Of a stretch of 64,000 bases of DNA, positions 22,647 to 34,600 are shown one piece after another. Position numbers and translations under genes: made by a program. The notes beneath the pieces were generated by a model. That model worked only from the letters and a program-made list of their open reading frames with translations. It was not told the DNA's origin and did not search any database. Position 1 is the first letter of the stretch, and each line of letters starts with the position of its first letter. This stretch comes from Thelonectria olida. Its lineage: Eukaryota; Ascomycota; Sordariomycetes; Hypocreales; Nectriaceae. The stretch spans positions 434,001 through 498,000 of the forward strand of contig JAGPYM010000013.1 of the NCBI GenBank assembly GCA_020736575.1. Reading direction: 5' to 3'.

Positions 22647-24365
22647 TTATGCTCGATTTCTAATCGCTTGAAAAGAACCTGCATTCAAGGCATTGCAATA
22701 GCCATGGTAACCATGGTCGTTCGAGTCGCTCGCAACAGAAGTAGCATATTGTGTGTCCACGAATGCCCGCGGGTTGCAAGCAGACGGCTCGTCGAAGGTG
22801 CCCGCAATTCTCTGGTCGGGAGAATGAGAAGAAGAATGGGCATTGCCCTCAAAGACACGGCTTGCACAATTGGATTTCGTAAACTGACCTCTATGGGTCT
22901 GCCAGCTGTGTGGAGGGGAGTGTTCCGTCTGGCTTGCGTTCATTGCCATGAAATCAGCATGCGAAAAGCGAGCACCCTTCGTCCGAAGGCCGCCAAAGGT
23001 GGATACACTATCAGATTGCTGAGCCACCTTCTCTTTGGACAGGATTTGCTGAAGGGCCTGCTCAAGCTCTGGCGGAATCTCATCTCGATCCTCCAGCTGA
23101 GTCCTGGTGCGAACGTTGCTGGAGGCATCGAGAAAGTGCTCATCTCCAGCTGTAGTCTCCCAGAGAGGCACCGTAGGGTCGTAAGGATCGGCATGGGGAC
23201 CCGGGAGAATGGGATTCATGCGGAGTCTGCAGCAAGTATGCTTGACTCGGTCCGTGACGTAGGCGCATCTGGTACCGCTGTCACGCAGGACACAATGATT
23301 CTTGTGCACGGCACCGCGGGGGCACTCGTGGAGGTCGTCGTCCTGAACATGATAATGCTCGGTAAACTCGTAGCCGCCAATAAAGGATGCAACGAGATCC
23401 AGGTCGGGATTCTTGAAGGCTGGACATGGGTCCAAGTTGCACCATTTCTGCTCCCATTGTATTGATCAGCATCTTCCGCAGATGACATAGCTATTAAAAA
23501 AAAAAAAAAAAAAGCGAATACATACTGCAGTAGGAGGAGTTCCCCAGGTAACGGTCAGATCTTCCTCTTCAACGTCGCTGATTGACTCGAGGCATTGTGA
23601 AGGGTATGAGATATCCTCGTCGCCAAACAAGAGACCACGGTCGGCCAAGGTGCTCGTTAGGGAATGCCATTGCTCTCGGAAAGCCTCAAATATGTCTCCC
23701 TTATCACCCCATTCGAGAAGGGAGTCTTTCTGTTTTGCCTGACCTGGCTTGGTCCAGTGCCCACTGAGCCAGACGAAAGTGACTTGCTCTGGCTTGGCAG
23801 CGAGCCATTTGACGTAGAGTCTGGCTATGGTGGTCACTTCACCGCAACTGATGCGGCGGTCTGGAGACACGCATGCTCCATGTAACGATCCGCTGTTTTT
23901 GCGAAGCCTGGGGATGAAGCAGAGATAATCGTATGATATTTCAAAGGTCGTGTATGTATCGACGTTAATCACGGGAATGTTCTTCGCCGTTTCATCAATA
24001 CGTCGTCCTGTTTCGACCTCATCCGAGACCCAGACGCGGTCTCCTCGGTTATACTTGCACACCGTCTCATCCTCGTCATCCTGCGGAAGAGTCCACGATT
24101 CTCCATCACGAAGAATGACAGCGTGAGCTTCATCCATAAGGATCTTGTCGGGGAATTGATCTGTTTGAGAGGAGGGCATCGAAGCGTAATTTTGAGTCCA
24201 TACCGTATTTTGGGGCTCCAAATCCGTCTGCTGGAGAACCAGGCTACTTTGAGGTTCGGCCGCGAACTCGCAAGGAGAACGGAGAAAGGTGGCTTCGAGT
24301 TGATGAGACTGAGAGCCGTTTTGCTCCCAGGCACGGATCACGTAATTTGTCGTCAAGTCGGTCAT
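22647..24365 (-). CDS. unrecognised protein with Cys/His-rich C-terminal half
   Basis: Two exons, 24365-23526 and 23447-22647, 546 aa. The intron (GTATGT donor) carries an 18-base T run on the coding strand and a GCTGAT branch site, with acceptor GCAG; an AG three bases upstream is equally possible. I recognise no family. Residues 1-130 are Gln/Ser/Thr-rich and polar; 130-280 look globular (YDYLCFIPRLRK, ARLYVKWLAAKPEQVTFVWL). After the intron, residues 281-360 have a dense set of Cys and His (KWCNLDPC, TEHYH, HECPRGAVHKNHC, CAYVT, HTCCRL) that could bind zinc. The C-terminal 150 residues are polar. No signal peptide or membrane segment is seen. The intron is well supported because the upstream and downstream frames join without a stop. 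Function unknown. Confidence 0.7.
23496..23513 (+). repeat. A18 homopolymer inside an intron
   Basis: An uninterrupted run of 18 A on the + strand; on the coding (-) strand it is a T run just upstream of an AATAG that could act as an alternative acceptor of the unknown gene's intron. Confidence 0.9.
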
Positions 24366-25708
24366 GTTGCCGGTTGAACTTGAACCGCGTTGTCTGCTGC
24401 TCTGGGAGGAATACAAGGAGAGATCAGGAGAGTATCGTAGGCAAGAGAAGCGTGCTCATCTGACAAGATGGTTAAGAATAAATGTCTGAGGATGTTCTGA
24501 AGAGGGGTAGGCGTACCTTACTTGAACACAGATCAGCCCTTATGCCAGCCTCAATACTGCGCTATGCGCATGTCTCTTTGAATGGGGCCCAAAGGCGCAA
24601 TACCCAGCTGCTCACGGAAGACTTCGCGAACATTCTAACGTTGTCTTAGGCGGCTTGCTGCTCTAAGAGTTGCCACCAACCAATTAGGCTGGTCGTCTTC
24701 GTCAGACCTGCGGTAGTGAGCCGTCGAGTTGGTGCCATTGTCCTGGTCGGGGCTTGACAAGAATAGTATCTCTAGTAGGCTATGATGGCAAGAATCCCAG
24801 CAGCTTAGGAGCAACGAGCACATACTGTGAGTGGCTAGGCATGCGCCTCTTACTTCCCCGAGTGAGACCTACCCACCTTGCTCATAGAGACAGAGATGAA
24901 CAAACAATATCGAGTGGGCCGAATTTTGCTTTTTCTTCTGCCTCGAGGGCTGTCTTGCGAGACCACAAAGCCTGAGAACGAGACTAGTCATCGTGGAGGC
25001 AGCAGACGTCGTTTACCTGATGCGTACAGTTAAAAGAGGTGTCGCGACAATGGATCCCTTGGCCCTTTTGACATGCGTTGGACTGTTCCTAAGGGGGTGT
25101 TCCAAGCACACCATCCCCTGAAGGTGGTCATGTTGTCACTTGCAGGCTATCGTGACAGGGGGTTGCCTGTCGCCCAAGATCCCAGTGAGAGGAATACCAA
25201 CTGAACGCCCCTTCGGCCAGTGGCCGCTCAGTCAGCTCTCAGGGTTGCAGTGGCACTTCGTACTTTCCCACTGATTCCTCCCGTCGTGAGTCCCCTCGAG
25301 CAAACAGCCAGGGGAACCTAAGGCAAAGAAAAGGGTTCAGGTGTGAGCTGGGCTCTGACGTGCTGTGCCGCAGCGTGGCCTAAATTCCGCAGACCAGGAA
25401 ACCGGGTTCTGTCTTCGTTCGTCTGAACAAACTTGCCACAGTCTGTGGGTGTGCGAGAAGGTGTGAAAACGGACGTAGTAGTAGCAGTAGCGTTTCTTTC
25501 AGATACCAGTTCCTGCTATTGAATGCCATAATCGAACGCTAAAGTGGTGGTGAGATGGTCGCTGTTATTACGTCGCTCCCAACATGTCTCAAACCAGCGA
25601 AACGTGCCGTAGTAGTGACTTAGATAGTGTACATGCGCATCCGAACACACGCCCTCATAGCCAAGAGGACAGTCAGTCGTTCGGGGACCGCGAGACCATG
25701 TGGCCCGT
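24366..25708. other. intergenic, tandem minus-strand genes
   Basis: About 1.3 kb upstream of the unrecognised gene and downstream of AIM11. No open frame with protein-like sequence, no RNA gene and no clear repeat seen. Confidence 0.5.
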
Positions 25709-26251
25709 TCAATCCTTCTTCTGCTCGCTAGTCTTCAGTTCTTCGTCCTTCTTTCCTGGTGTCTCTGGCGTCTGCATGCCCAAGCGACCCATCAAATCTG
25801 CCATCATTTCTTCCATCTGCGCTTCGTCCTCCGGGCTCACCAGACCTGGCCGTCGGATTGCCGCTCGGCTTCTGGCTTGCAGCTCCTCCACTGAGCTGAT
25901 ATCAAACCCCCAGGACAGGCCCCCGAGCAACATGATACCGAAGCTCATGACATTGAGGGTTGCCAACCCCAATGCTTGCGCTGCCAGTTGGGACCGATCT
26001 GTCGAGTCGAACTTGACAGGGGTGCGGTTGGATGAGTAGAACCTGGGAAAGGACGCAACCTGCCTTCGTATCACGGAGCGACGTGCTACAGCTACTGAAG
26101 CAGCCATGCATCCCACCCCCGCGAAGAAGAAGCCTAGCTGTTTGAATTGGCGCGTCCATGATGGCGCAGGTAATGTCTCTTGACGGGTGTTGGTAGGTGT
26201 TTGAGACGAGGCTGGGCTAGCGGTTCCAGACATGGCGAAAGTGGCCGCCAT
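25709..26251 (-). CDS. AIM11: altered inheritance of mitochondria protein 11 (Aim11)
   Basis: Single exon of 180 aa. The start could be the ATG at 26251 or the in-frame Met six codons later (MSGTASPASS). A polar Pro/Thr-rich N-terminus leads to FKQLGFFFAGVGCMAASVAVARRSVIRRQ, a membrane segment followed by basic residues, then a SFPRFYSSN motif and a second hydrophobic segment (GLATLNVMSFGIMLLGG). This two-helix plan with the FFAG and ARRSV.RR motifs is that of fungal Aim11, a small mitochondrial membrane protein known mainly from a yeast mitochondrial-inheritance screen. The biochemical role is unknown. The C-terminus is an acidic and Lys-rich tail. Confidence 0.85.
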   Translation of the reverse strand: MAATFAMSGTASPASSQTPTNTRQETLPAPSWTRQFKQLGFFFAGVGCMAASVAVARRSVIRRQVASFPRFYSSNRTPVKFDSTDRSQLAAQALGLATLNVMSFGIMLLGGLSWGFDISSVEELQARSRAAIRRPGLVSPEDEAQMEEMMADLMGRLGMQTPETPGKKDEELKTSEQKKD

Positions 26252-26834
26252 TGAGTAGCGGGCTATTGATGATAATAGTGAGGAGGGCGTCTTCAGCTCA
26301 GTAGCGCCTCCAATCTGTCACGAAGTGCTTTTGACTTGGTCGTTGCGTCGTTTTCGAGAGAGGCTGAAATGGCAATCTTCCCCAGTGAGATCTCGACGAT
26401 CACAAATGGAGACCCCGATACAGGCATAAGGGCACCCCGGCACTAAGCCTATTATTCTTACGTGCATAGCTCTAACTTGGGAGGTAAGGACCAACTTCCA
26501 CCCGCTCAAACAACCATCCATCCTCTTCTATGCGACTCAAAGTACTTCGTACAGGCCATCCATTGCACATGACTGCTCGCCAATGTACGCGCGAATCTAG
26601 CCACGCGTCGATGCCAAGAATCACGGCCTGAGCGATTGTTTCCACCAACAAGCCTGCATCTGCACTTTCACGATTCTTGTTAAGTAACGAGAACTTGATG
26701 CTGCCGTTGTTCCTGGTTAGCATTGCGAGAATCATGCAGCAGAGGCGGGTCGGGAAGTAAAACATGGCTGAACTCCAATAAGGCACTTTGCAAGACAAGT
26801 GGCCAAAGTCCAATGCAGGGAGAGTTAACAAATC
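26252..26834. other. intergenic, tandem minus-strand genes
   Basis: About 580 bp between the AIM11 start and the end of the next minus-strand gene. No supported feature; it should contain the AIM11 promoter. Confidence 0.5.
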
Positions 26835-28096
26835 TCATTCGCAATCTCGGTCCACCAACAACTCGCAAGATGAACTATCCTCGAATCGGGTTGCATCCGA
26901 GCCCTTCTCTCCTCCATCGCCACCACTCAGAGAACTTCCTAGTCTTACAGCTACATGTGTGGGTTGCCCAATTGACTCTAGCGTCAGAGGAGCCGCGTTC
27001 GCCATTGCTTTCCCAAGGTGCTGAGGCTGATTATTGCGGTTGAGATTGATGTAGTCAAGTTCTTCCCCTACAGAATCCTGCCGTTAGTCACGAAAATGTA
27101 ACAAGCGAGTAGGAAAAGGCACTTACCAGTCCTGCCGTACAGATTGCTGACAATGGGTGCGCCACATCTCATAGGGTTCCTGACGAACCGGGGGATGATT
27201 GACCTTTGGTTCAGGGGAACATTCCATTTCGGTATCCTGTCTGCCGGCGCCGTAAGCCTTGCCCGGCAGTGGCCCTTCATCTGAAGGCTTTCGTACGTTT
27301 TGGCGTCGTCAATCGAGACTGTTCGGTCAAACGTCTCGCGGACGACCTCATCTTCATATTCGGCGACGAAATCGTGAAGGTCGCCAGGATAGAGAAACTG
27401 AAACAGGGAAAGCGCGACAAACATGCAGCACTGAATGGCTCTCTTCCTTCGATAAACTATCGTTGCGCGTTTCTCGTTCTGCAGTTCCATGCGTTCGTAC
27501 TTCAACAGGGTTGCATCTGAATGAGACGTTTCTGAGGGCGGCCTCTCGGGAAGCGTCCAGCCCTCCAATCCCCTCATGTGAGTGATGTTTTGGGCTGCGA
27601 TAATTGCTTTTCGTGTGCTCTTCAAAATGCTGATGATTTGCGCGGTTTCGACCTCTATTGAGCCATGGTCGGCCTTCATCTTCAGGTTGGAGAAGATGAT
27701 GGACGATTGAGTCATAACTCGGTACAGTTCGCTGAAGAGCCTGTCGAGTTCAGGATAGCGTTCCTTCTCGAACTGGTCAACATGCGATGTTATCCAGCTC
27801 CTGAAGAGTGCTTTGAATCGATGGACGGTTCGGATGAGACGAGGTGTGGGTGTGACGACGACTTTCTTAGTGGGCTTGCCCTGTTCGGGAGTCTCGCCCA
27901 AGGCCCATGCAATGATTTGAAGGGCAAAGGTGGCCTGCATGATGGAAGGCAAGGGTGGCGATGGACCTGTCAAGATCGAGAGAGATGCGCCGATGTCACC
28001 TCCTCGTAGGATCTGTCGGCCCTCGAGATCTATATGTATCGAAAGCCAAAGCCAAGTGGCAAGTGTCGCGATTGCTACCCCAGATCGGTCCTTCAG
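26835..28096 (-). CDS. unrecognised membrane protein, 5' end unresolved
   Basis: One reading frame runs from an in-frame stop at 28099-28097 down to 27112. It is then joined by an intron (donor G|GTAAGT at 27111, acceptor CTGTAG ending near 27069) to a final exon that stays open for about 80 codons to a TGA at 26837-26835. Hydrophobic stretches lie at the very start of the open frame (VAIATLATWLWLSI), at SIMQATFALQIIAWALGE and at CCMFVALSLFQFLYPG; the region between is helical and charged. No in-frame ATG exists before 27940, and the sequence upstream of it already looks like protein. So either translation starts at 27940 or, more likely, a first exon lies further upstream (28100-28400) behind an intron I cannot place. 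No family recognised. Confidence 0.55.
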
Positions 28097-29949
28097 TCAT
28101 TCTCTCCTCCAGTAGATACCTATGTCTCAAAAGCAATTAGCTCCACTGGCGCGAGCAGGGGGTCTTGGAGGAACACGGCATTCTCACAAGCCCTTCCTGA
28201 CAAGGCCCGTGTACCAAATTCAACCTCCAATTTGGTGTCTGGGGGGCGTCACTGTTCGAAGTACCTGCGCCACCTACGGGGAAAGGAGACTTCAGATGCA
28301 TCGAGTCAGAAAAGGAAGTCCTTAAGTTGATGCTGGTCGATATTGGGGGCGGATGCTGACTCTGACACCTCTTTCCCACTTCTCGAGCATGCACAGAAGA
28401 AACAGAGCTATGACTAAGGGATGCATATGGTCGTCTACCTGGGCACCAGAGCTACCTAGGTACCTTAGGTGTAGAGACTCGCTCGATAGTAGCAAGTTGG
28501 GCAGAGCCAGTAGCATGCACTTGGTACCGCCGGGATACGACAACAGACACTGTACACAAGGCAAGATAATTGCTCAGGTACCTAGGCAGGCAGTTGCAGC
28601 ATGGATTCGTTGCCCCAATGGCGGCTGAGCAAGCAAGACATTCACTTCCACCCACCCACACCAACGTGCCGTCTCTGGAAGACGTTCGGCGTATTCCGTG
28701 CAGCACCTCGATTGCAGCCTCTTCAAGTACGCGGCCATGCAGGTCTAATTAAGAGTCCCACAAAAGCAACGGCATCACACATTCTGGTGCCCTTGGCCTC
28801 ATTTGAAGTCTCGCTCAATGGCTGCGACTCTACGAGCCATGCATTTGCCTCCTTCCAATCGAGGACAAATCGGGTCCTTCACTTCAAAGGAAGGAGCGGA
28901 TTCTTGTAGTGACAACATCATCAACGTTGGCTCCTGCCATACACACTGCCTCGTATCTGAACCCTTCCATAAGCCCAGAAGATGCATTTTGCGGGGTCCA
29001 GATGCATCCCCCACCTAATTACAAGGGTCCTTCCCTCCAACAACATCCGCATTCCACTCTATCTCCCTCCCTTCGCATCCTCCGAGCCTCGTTCTTGGCA
29101 AAACACTGAGAAGCATCAACAAGCCTGAACCGATTGTCGATCCGGAAACCCTCCTGTGATGCCCATTTACTAGCGCTGCCGATCTCGCATCCGATTTCAA
29201 CCTGGTACGTCCGGCGTTTCTTAGATGTCCCCCGATGACCAACGCCTCACCTACGACCATATTTCCACCATCAGCGAACGTCACGTCCCTCCCTCCCTAG
29301 CTTCAGGTCGGACTCATGTTTGCTACATCCCGTACTGGGGTCGCGGTCGAGCGACCAGCCGCTTTTTTGACCATCTACCTTCTATGTTGGGCGACCAATG
29401 GGCCACTTGTTTGCACAAACAACCTCAGTCTCCCCTTCAGGACCTGTCACAGCTGGATTCTAAGGCCAAGGAGAGCAGGGTGCGGTTAGGTCATTGCCTC
29501 CAGTCTCAAAGCTCAGCTTGATGCATAGACGTGTTTGCATCTTCCCGAAGTTCCCTCCCGCTGCGGCCGATGCCCCGACGGCTTTCAGATCCAGATTCCA
29601 GCCTGCCCACGGTTGATTGCCCTCCCTTCCGTCCATCTCCCAGCTTTCCGCACACTCTATTCACCCCGATGCCCCTACCTCGACTTACATCCCAGCACAC
29701 CCATGCGATGCCACTCAAGATTAGGCTCCAGCTACAAAGTTGAGGACTAGTAATCCCTGTCATATCTTCCTCCCGACTCCAAATGCTGTGGTCTGGCGAT
29801 CAACAATATTCAACCTGCTTGCATGATCCACCGGACGCGATAAAGCCCAGGAACTAACGCAAAGCCAGGCATATCGGGGAATTGTGATTTCGTCCCACCC
29901 ATCTATTACTCGTCGTTGAGCGTTTCGCCTTCAAGTCGGCTCGAAAACC
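28097..29949. other. intergenic or 5' exon region
   Basis: Divergent region between the unresolved membrane-protein gene and the oxygenase gene. It may hold the missing first exon at 28100-28400. TACCTAGGTA-type palindromes sit at 28453-28462 and 28577-28586. From 29520 to 29760 the sequence is C-rich. No other gene is supported. Confidence 0.45.
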
Positions 29950-31372
29950 ATGCCTAAGCCCAAGGGCTCAAAGGGGTCCAAGAAGACCCCAGCTGAAGCC
30001 CCTCCTCAGCCAGCCCCTACCATCCCGTCATGGCCAGCTTTCAAGCCGCCATTGCCCATCGTGGATCTGACTCCCCAACCACATCCCGCAACGCCAAATG
30101 TCATCCTGCTCCCGTCCTTCTTTCCCCGCAATCTCTGCCGAGACTACGTGACTTTCCTCAAAACCTTGCCACTGCAGACAACGCCCACTCGCCCCAAGCG
30201 TGGCGAGGCTGTCAGAGTCAATGACCGCTTCCAAGTCGATGACTGCAACCTCGCACGCCGCCTGTGGGAGGAGACGGGCCTCCGAGATGCATTGTTGGAG
30301 TATGAGAATGCCCAGGATGTCTGGTAAGTACCTCCAAACCCGGTTTTCAGCTAGACAAGGACCAAAAACCGCACTTCTCCTGCAGCTTTCATGCGATCCT
30401 TGTCCCGCAAACTCCTCTGATTCGTATTCTACCAAGCACGTGGGGACTTACCATTCACGTATTGACTCAAAAAGCAATGTGAACGGTTACACAACTTTGG
30501 TCTCAAGGCGCTGAAATTGCCAACTGACGGCGCTTCCAGGGGCGGTGAACTCGTCGGACTGAATCCCAACATTCGTGTCTATCGATACTCCAAGGGCCAG
30601 TACTTTGACTGCCACTGTGCGTCACTTTCAGCTCCTATGTTTGTCTTTGCTTGCCACTTCATCCGTTTTCTGATTCTCTTTGTTTCCCTCTATCCGCCCC
30701 ATCTCAAGTTTGCTTCCATCCGTTCGGTCCATGAAACCAGACTCTCGGCGTCCACTTCGAAGGCGTCTTAACTCGGAAGACTACTGCCTGTTTACTCCTG
30801 GACTGTATTGCCTGGTCCCCGACTCACGAACCAACCTATGACTTATCACGTTTAGATTATGCATCGTGAACGCCACCTTCACACCGCCTCACCTCCCCCT
30901 CGCATATCCTTCCACGCCCCGTTACGATGTGCCTCCTTCACAATTCTCTGCTTGACTGACCGTCCATTACCTAAACCTAGATGACGATTCTAATAACCTT
31001 CTATTGTCCCTGGATAAGCCTACTCCGGTCAAAACAACGTGGACGTTACTATTATATCTAACTTCCGCCGCTGAAGGCTGCGTGGGAGGCGAGACGGTAT
31101 TTTACCCTCACGACCGCAAGTCCCCAAAGGAGGAAATCGTCGCACCCCTCGAGACTGGCATGGTCCTCCTGCATAAGCACGGGGACGACTGTCTTCTCGT
31201 AAGTTCCCCCTCCCCTGTTGAGAATGTTGTCTCTTTCCTCCACGGCAAACAATGTCTCTTTTGTCACTTGCATGGCTCAGTCCCCTAACTTAACCTCTTC
31301 TAGCATGAGGGAAGAGAGGTCACTGCTGGTGAAAAATGGATCCTTAGAACAGACTTATGTGTTAGAAAATGA
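29950..31372 (+). CDS. 2-oxoglutarate / Fe(II)-dependent oxygenase (prolyl 4-hydroxylase fold)
   Basis: Four exons: 29950-30323, 30540-30616, 30981-31198 and 31304-31372, 245 aa. Introns of 216, 364 and 105 nt are long for this window. The exons are fixed by the joined reading: VWGGELVGLNPNIRVYRY, then FDCHYDDSNN supplying the iron-binding H-x-D across intron 2, a GGETVFYPHD strand, GMVLLHKHGDDCLLHEG supplying the distal His, and REVTAGEKWILRTDL with the Arg that binds 2-oxoglutarate. The N-terminus is a basic/Pro-rich tail (KPKGSKGSKK). Family members hydroxylate proteins or small molecules; the substrate is unknown. Its 3' end faces the RdRP gene, only 233 bp away. Confidence 0.88.
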
Positions 31373-31605
31373 TCGCCAAGCACCCCACGGTTGGATGCCG
31401 TGCGGAAGGTGCTACGCCAGGCCTACTAGACTATCGCGTTCCTTCAAATTCTTTGTTCTCTCTCCAAAGCCTCGAAATCATCCATATCTCGATCTCCACC
31501 TTGCAGCTTCTAGCATCCTAACGCCTTCCGGTCACTTCTCGAATCGTCCCAGCCCGCATATGCAGCCCGTTTGCCCAGTCATACTCGTTCTTCCCGCTTC
31601 ACCAC

Positions 31606-34600
31606 TCACTCCTCCTCGTCGCCAATTAGGCGTGCTAGTAGGTCCATGGCGTTCTCTTCTGGCGTCAGTGTCTCACATGCGGCCGTTTGTGTGCCCTCAC
31701 GGTCCTCGCCATTGAACCCAGCACTGTCTTGGCCACTGTCGTTGGAAGCCTGCCCGTGGCCTCCGCTTACTTCTGTCTCCCTGTCGTCTGAAGCGGAAGG
31801 CCCAGGCGAGCTCACCTCTGGATCGTCAAACAGGGTAAGCGGTTGGCCCTGATGGATGACAGTTCCGTCTGGCAAGTGGGCTTGGACGTCACCCCCCAAA
31901 TCGGGCGGCACAAGTTCCGTCGCTTCGATGTTATTCTGGAGACTGGCATCCTCTGCTTCTTCGCCGAAGAGTGGCACTGAGCGCTGCGTTCCCTTCGGGC
32001 GGATTGGCATCTGCGACGACTGTCTTGACTTGTCTTTACCCCCGGCCAGTCGAATCATAGCCCAATGGAAGATCCAAGGGAAACTGATCATTGGTATGGC
32101 ACCCGTATTGGACTGGGGCGCCTGCATGACGCGGCCCTCATCATTTCCCGGTCCTTGGTCGCCAGTGTAAAGTGCAGCCTTAGTCTCCTCCTCCGTCACA
32201 ATGTACATGGCCGCCACAAAGCGATCAATCATCTCGGTGTGCTTTCCACCTGCTGCCTCATAGCAAAGTTCACGAAATCTTTGCCTCAGAACGTCGAACT
32301 CATGGCCGAGATCCTCCTGTCGCTTGTAGTCGGACCCAACGATGGGCTTGGACAAGGCAAAGCCGGTCCACAGCTCAAACTCCGTCTGGAGGTCATACTG
32401 GCTGAGCAGCCTCCGCACCGAGGTGTCATATTGCGCTTTGATCTGTCTTGCCGCTTTAAGCAGTTCCGCATTTGGCTTGATAGTCTCATGTTTGATGATT
32501 CGCCGGTCGAAAGGACTATCCCAGATAGGTTTGAACTGAACACAGTTGTGGACCACCTTGTCGTAGATGACTCCGAGGGCTTTGTCCGAGTGATATGAGC
32601 TCCTCTTCTCCATGAAGTGTGGCCACCTCTGGGGTTGCTGATTCCGTCTGAGCACGGCTGGTTTTCCAGTCTTGGGGTAGTCAACTGCTTGGGAGTGGAG
32701 ATTTGCCAACTCGAGACCTAGAGTGAATGTTAGTCGATGAAGCAACAAAGCTTTGAGAGTTGAGTGCCTACAGATGGGCGAAGCTGGTCCAAACTTGTCG
32801 GCCATTGCCAGATGGGAGACAGCAATCAGGGGCAGACGATCATTTTTCATGTACTTGACGAAGAAGTCCCTGAGATCGTCGACGTTGACATCACGATCCA
32901 GTTCCTCCGGTTTCGAGCCCGTATAGTCCATTGGTGGATGGTTCCAAACTCGAGGCATCAAGTTTTGATCCCACATGACGAAGAAATCGTCGCCATCGAG
33001 GTCACCTCCAGACAACATGTTGGGAACCGGCCGATCTCCCCCGGATGGGAAGACGACCACATCTTTGAGGTGATGTAGCTTTGGCTCATCCACCGCTTCG
33101 ACAATGCGAATGTCTCCTGGGTGCAGTGACGGGTTCCGGCCCACGAGGCATACCCCTTTGATGACTGTCGTCCTGTCGTATTCCTTGCAATCGGTGATCT
33201 GGATGAAGATTTGGGGCAGTTGACTGACGTCTTTTTCCCCCGACCCTTCCGTAGCGCAGGAGTGACCCCTGAGCGACCCCGTCTCGTCAACACACCCAAG
33301 CAAAAACGCGCTCCTCTCGACATGGATTCTGGCCTTTTCCTTGAGTAGCTTGAGAGACCATGATCGCCACAGATTGAGAATGTTGACGACAAACGGTTCT
33401 TGTACCTCGTCCGTCTTGAAACCTGCTTCGAGCAGCTCAGCTATTGCCAATGTAGTTTGGTTCTCATCAACGAGTTTCCTGAGCATTTCGATGGCCATTG
33501 CATTATCATGCATGGCTCTTTCGTACGCACGCAACTGTTGATCGAGTAGACCAACGAACGATGGGATGGGCACCCCGAGACTTTCAAGAATAGTAATTGT
33601 CTGTCGGTTGAGCGTCGCTGTTGCAAATCTCGCGCAGCGGATGATTTCAAGGCCGTTGAATTCTGACTTGAACTTTTTCTGAGACGCCCTAACGTGGACT
33701 TCGGTTCCCTTTGCATCCGGCCAGGCTGTCAAGACACCTTTGCATCCTCCCATTCGAAATTGGAAGAGGGATGGCCTTTCGAAGATGTCGAGGTGCATGT
33801 CCTCGATGACCATTTGAGCGACAAACGGGGATATCTTGCCGACCCCGTCAGTGAAACAATACCCGTTTCTCTCAATATCAGGAATTGGTCGGATAGTGGG
33901 AACATTTATGCCTCTGATCTCACGAGTAGTCGACAGACACTGGCCAAGTCGTGCAGAGTACTTGGCTACGACCTTGATGTGATCGAAGTTGCCCATCCAC
34001 TGTCGGATGTCGTCGCACGAGATATGCTCAGTTGGGCAAAAGAAATAGGCGCCACTTTGTCGCAGTTGGGAACTTCCAAAGGCCAGAAATTCATACACCC
34101 TCTCTCCAATTCTGATACCTTGGTAGAGAGTTCGAAGCATGCGTTTCCAAATCTCGTCATTCTGGTCCTTGTTTACCTTGATACGTCCCTGTTCTCCCTC
34201 TTCGGCGAATTGGATTCGCAAGAAACGATCATGGGTATTGTTGTACCGTCGCAAAACACGGTTGGACATTTCCACAGTCGGAGTGCTAAAGCGTATCGTA
34301 GTGGGAGTGATGACTGCCTTGCGCATAAGTGCACAATAGTAGGGGACTCTGACGTCTGGGAAGTTGGAACGAGCCTCTGGGTTCTGGAATAGATACATAG
34401 GATCCTTGACCGGCTCATCCTGGTCGGCCACGAACTCAAGCATGAGTCTCGCCTTCGTAGGGTCTGCGCTGGCGAGTTCTTTGAGGAAATCGACTGTGAT
34501 GCTGTGTTCGTCGAGGAGGCCACGCGAAATACATACCTCAAGCTGGTACTGAACTTCGAATGATACCTGGGTCACGGGAGAGGTCGAAAGTGCAAGGAGG

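Noticed and set aside
28137..28394. Possible first exon of the unrecognised membrane protein
   Set aside because: A GTGAGA donor at the right phase could join it to an acceptor near 28091, but the residues are Pro/Ser-rich and another frame here is also open, so I did not include it in the gene.
34500..34545. GTATGT donor-like site inside the RdRP gene
   Set aside because: The sequence around it (YQLEVCISRG) is conserved in the family, so it is coding.
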